A stretch of 64,000 nucleotides of DNA from Acanthacorydalis orientalis (Eukaryota; Arthropoda; Insecta; Megaloptera; Corydalidae), in contig CM068317.1 of NCBI GenBank assembly GCA_034766995.1, forward strand, positions 20,897,714 through 20,961,713, written 5' to 3'. Below, piece after piece: positions 60,405 to 64,000 of this stretch. Made by a program: the position numbers and the translations under genes. Position 1 is the first letter of the stretch. The number at the start of each line of letters is the position of its first letter. The notes below the pieces were generated by a model. It searched no databases, was not told the origin of the DNA, and was given only the letters and a program-made list of their open reading frames with translations.

Positions 60405-60808
60405 GTATCTACGGCAGCCAAACATGTGTGCTTAACGCGAAAATCATTCCCACTCCAAACAATACAGAGAAGTATGGAAAGATTCATGCTAGGAATAACA
60501 AGAAGAGATAGGAAAAGAATAGAATGGATACGAAAACAGGAGTCACAGATATAATAAGAAGAGTAAAGTGTCTGAAATGGAAATGGAAGGGCATGTTTCA
60601 AGAAGAGAAGACAACTGATGGACAACAGAATTTATTATCTGGTACCCAAGGAATATAAAAAGACCAAGAAATAGATCAACAAGCAGGTGGAATTAGGAAA
60701 TTAAAAATTGTATTATAAATCACTCGAAAAGAGACGTATTCAATCTTAAAAAATGGAAAATCATGGAAGAGGCCTTTATCCAACAATGGATTAATAGAGA
60801 ATGCTGAT
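60405..60808 (+). pseudogene. RTE-type LINE 3' end, copy 2
   Basis: Homologous to 9046-9595 but more strongly truncated, starting within the TYG..W block. One frame reads TIQRSMERFMLGITRRDRKR, then EWIRKQ. A frameshift near 60530 leads to TDIIRRVKCLKWKWKGMF and REDN.WTTEF. This is the diagnostic RTE C-terminal tail (Q...MER.MLGI..RDR...EWIR...LKWKWAGH). It ends in TGGATTAATAGAGAATGCTG followed by (AT)n. Confidence 0.8.
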
Positions 60809-61179
60809 ATATATATATAATTTGTTATAAATCGTTTTTTAAAAAAGAATCGATATTGAAGAAATAAAATAAATAATATTTTTAATATTAACAATATGTT
60901 TCTGTTAATTAAATAAGTAAATTTTCAATTCTGATTATGTAATATTTCCAAAAATTAATTTTATTATTTTAATAAAGTTTTTCCTTTTTTTACTTAAATT
61001 GATCAATTTTTACTTAGGATGATTTTGATTTGTAAGATATAGACAACACTTGGAAAAAATTAAAAACAAATATCTTATTTGATACTTTAAACATATGAAA
61101 AGTATGTAAGTATGCTTTCCTTAACTGTATAATATAGAAAAGAATCCTAATATTCAATATTTACAAACAAAAATTAATA
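60809..61179. other. AT-rich stretch, nothing recognised
   Basis: A short (AT)n follows the LINE end. No other feature. Confidence 0.4.
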
Positions 61180-61742
61180 TTAGGTTGGTAGAAAAATTAT
61201 TGCAGTTTATGACCTTAAAATTCATATAAATTTTTTAATTTAGGTGGTTTTAAGTGGTCCAGAACTGTTGAATGACTAACGCCTAACTTTTGTCCAAGCT
61301 CTCGAGTTGTTATCTGTGGTTCTGATTCAACTAAAGCCTTCAGTTGGTCGTGTATGAACTGAATAAGGAAACACGTGACCTTTTTCATCTTTAAGGCTCT
61401 TGTCCTAAACACAATTTTTTAGAACCACCATTGCACCGTGTGTCCCTTAACAGTACCCACACCAAAAGCATCGTTTATTTTTCGAACAGTTTCTGCTGCT
61501 ACATCACCCATTTTGAACTCATACAAAAAAAATGCTGTTATTTGCTTCTTTACCACCTTTAATTCAATAGTCCAATTTCAAGCAAAATTAATAAAAGACC
61601 AAAGTGGATGTTACCAAAACACAGAACAAAAAAATCCCTTTAAAATGATATTAACACGAACATGATGAAATGACACTTTCATTGAAAAAAATAATGTTAG
61701 AATTCATAAAAAAAAATCGCAATTATTTTCCTACCAGCTTAA
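61180..61742 (-). mobile_element. Internally deleted mariner, copy 6
   Basis: 563 bp, TA on both sides (61178-61179, 61743-61744), ends TTAGGTTGGTAGAAAAATTA and (reverse complement) TTAAGCTGGTAGGAAAATAA. Contains the best-preserved DNA-binding-domain relic of the window (61215-61560). The missing part is the whole catalytic domain. Confidence 0.9.
61215..61560 (-). pseudogene. Mariner transposase DNA-binding remnant
   Basis: On the minus strand the relic reads KKQITAFFLYEFKMGDVAAE, VRKINDAFG and VQWWF, then a stop. A frame free of stops continues to the second helix-turn-helix, DQLKALVESEP, TTRELGQKLGVSHSTVLDHL, and ends KLKNLYEF. The first half corresponds to HTH1 and the second to HTH2 of cecropia-subfamily (Hsmar1-like) transposase. 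The catalytic DDD domain that normally follows is missing, so even an intact version could only bind terminal repeats. Confidence 0.8.
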
Positions 61743-62439
61743 TATATTTATAATCAATTTAAGTAATTTAATTAGTTATTATTCATAATAAGTATATAAT
61801 TACTTATTATTTAATCAAATATTTGCGTTTTATTTTATTTAATTCTAAAATTCTCAACATTGTTTTTATTAATTTATTCTGCAAGAAATGTAATTTAATT
61901 TCTTATATACAATTTCCCAAACACACTACTTTCAGTATTACTCCAAGATCATTTCGTAATATTTCAATAAGTGATAAATTGAATGATTGCGGTTACCAAA
62001 CCATTTTTAAGTACGCCGGTTTGTTTCTTCCTCTTGACAAAGTTCCAATAATTAATAATTTCGTTTTGTAACACTTACAAAACGAAATTATTTACAAATA
62101 TATACCTTTATGAAAAAAAATAATCACTCATCAAAGTGCTTATATTGAAAAGAATATTAATATAATGTTGTTTAGTTGAAGCTAAATAATTGCACTTGTA
62201 TGACACTGGATTAAACATTGATGATGTTGGTATTTTGTAATAAAAGCAAATATGTCCTACCTTTTGCATGGATATATATATATATATACATAATTTATTA
62301 TTTAAAAATATAATACAGATAATCAAAAATATAAATCATACATCATTTTCACAGTCATTACCAAACGAATATAATTTCTGATTATCCATGCATAACTTAA
62401 TGACAATCATCTATGAAATGAATTTAATGTATAGACATG
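61743..62439. other. AT-rich stretch with hairpin
   Basis: Contains the hairpin at 62054-62092. Frames at 61823-62071 and 62108-62326 have no motif. Confidence 0.45.
62054..62092. repeat. Perfect hairpin, 18-bp arms, 3-nt loop
   Basis: AATAATTTCGTTTTGTAA and its exact reverse complement flank CAC. The tight loop and perfect arms suggest a recent palindromic duplication or an RNA hairpin. Confidence 0.9.
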
Positions 62440-62760
62440 ATATTGAACACGAGACGATGCCGTCGGTAAAAATGTTGTCCAGATGACCCGCCGGTCGGTA
62501 AGCAAGCAATACTGGTCGACGTGATGAAGTTTCTTCTTCGTTTTCTGTTTTACAACAGATCCGTTCACCTCTTGTCTCGTATATACGTTATTTCGTTTTA
62601 TTTATTTGTAGACAACACTGATAGCAAGTCTTTGTCGACACTTTCAATTTTGTTTGACCAAATTATTCATCCGTATAGGCAGGTCGTTTAATAATAATCG
62701 AATGAAATTGTGATCAGTGTAGTTTTTTTTTCTCTTCGAATTGATTGGCCTAATGTTTTA
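62440..62760 (+). promoter_or_regulatory. GC-richer island around a small ORF
   Basis: Raised G+C with CpG-dense patches at 62450-62525. It contains a donor-like GTCG|GTAAGC (near 62496), pyrimidine-rich acceptor-like sites ending at ACAACAG (62558) and TTTGTAG (62611), and a donor-like CAG|GTCGTT (62682). Composition and signals suggest exon or promoter DNA on +, but the gene is not identified. Confidence 0.3.
62524..62691 (+). CDS. Candidate 55-aa small ORF
   Basis: An ATG with G at -3 opens a frame of 55 codons. The N-terminus (MKFLLRFLFYNRSVHLLSRI) is followed by a second hydrophobic run (YVISFYLF), then the polar, normal-looking VDNTDSKSLSTLSILFDQ and a terminal HPYRQVV. The C-terminal half could alternatively be an internal exon between the acceptor at 62611 and the donor at 62682. 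No homology is recognised. Small ORFs of this size arise by chance. Confidence 0.22.
   Translation: MKFLLRFLFYNRSVHLLSRIYVISFYLFVDNTDSKSLSTLSILFDQIIHPYRQVV

Positions 62761-64000
<1,240 letters not shown>

Noticed and set aside
60266..60625. 119-codon minus-strand frame
   Set aside because: Antisense of the RTE relic joined to an (AT)n tract. The + strand carries the recognisable protein.
61438..61665. 75-codon + frame over mariner copy 6, and similar frames at 45593 and 59240
   Set aside because: Antisense shadows of the minus-strand transposase relics.

Overview
The window is nuclear DNA from a eukaryote, most likely an arthropod and probably an insect. It is very AT-rich (about a quarter G+C, estimated by eye). 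It carries only short GC-richer, CpG-containing islands and shows no operons or bacterial-type genes. Its recognisable mobile DNA is typical of insects: cecropia/Hsmar1-type mariner, Tc1, hAT and RTE-type LINE remnants. Two islands show arthropod-like signals (TCAGT initiators, a CAAAAATG start context). The species cannot be fixed from this sequence. A very AT-rich hymenopteran or hemipteran genome would fit.

No complete protein-coding gene is present. Most of the 64 kb looks like introns or intergenic DNA. Four places could be exon or promoter DNA. (1) 20440-22080 is a CpG-rich block with a codon-biased open frame ending at a good donor (21819/21820), tandem initiator motifs (21821-21834) and a second donor (22041/22042), all on +. 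(2) 48890-49330 is a CpG-rich leader with a 47-nt candidate first coding exon (49279-49325). (3) 13561-13770 on the minus strand is a 70-codon open segment between a good acceptor and a good donor. (4) 62440-62700 holds a 55-codon ORF (62524-62691). These are predictions without homology. Further GC-richer islands (5890-6138, 10340-10640, 23870-24060, 34430-34770, 39220-39540, 59750-59965) look like candidate regulatory DNA.

The rest is repeats. At least 70 (AT)n tracts, many compound with GA, CA or GATA runs, occur at more than one per kb and produce meaningless Tyr-Ile reading frames. Six mariner copies (1044, 36505, 40663, 45365, 59065, 61180), each 539-591 bp, keep both ends and the transposase DNA-binding region but lack the catalytic region. 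A 982-bp hAT relic (11563-12544) has a perfect 8-bp target duplication. A Tc1 transposase relic lies at 8150-8650, two RTE 3' ends at 9046 and 60405, and possible hAT pieces at 37210 and 42837.

Several repeat families appear unclassified. One is a foldback unit of about 205-215 bp (14060, 15385, 29700, 50020, 53310; an expanded form at 32870 and a single arm at 46575) whose arms carry a hammerhead-ribozyme-like core. Another is a MITE of about 200-240 bp (33919, 50645, 57959) found only inside (AT)n tracts. There is also a 321-bp TIR element inside a tandem duplication (16305-17420), a roughly 500-650-bp repeat in inverted orientation (24465 and 39898), a mariner-containing block shared by 960-1840 and 36165-37210, and 83-bp near-identical direct repeats (52127 and 52996).
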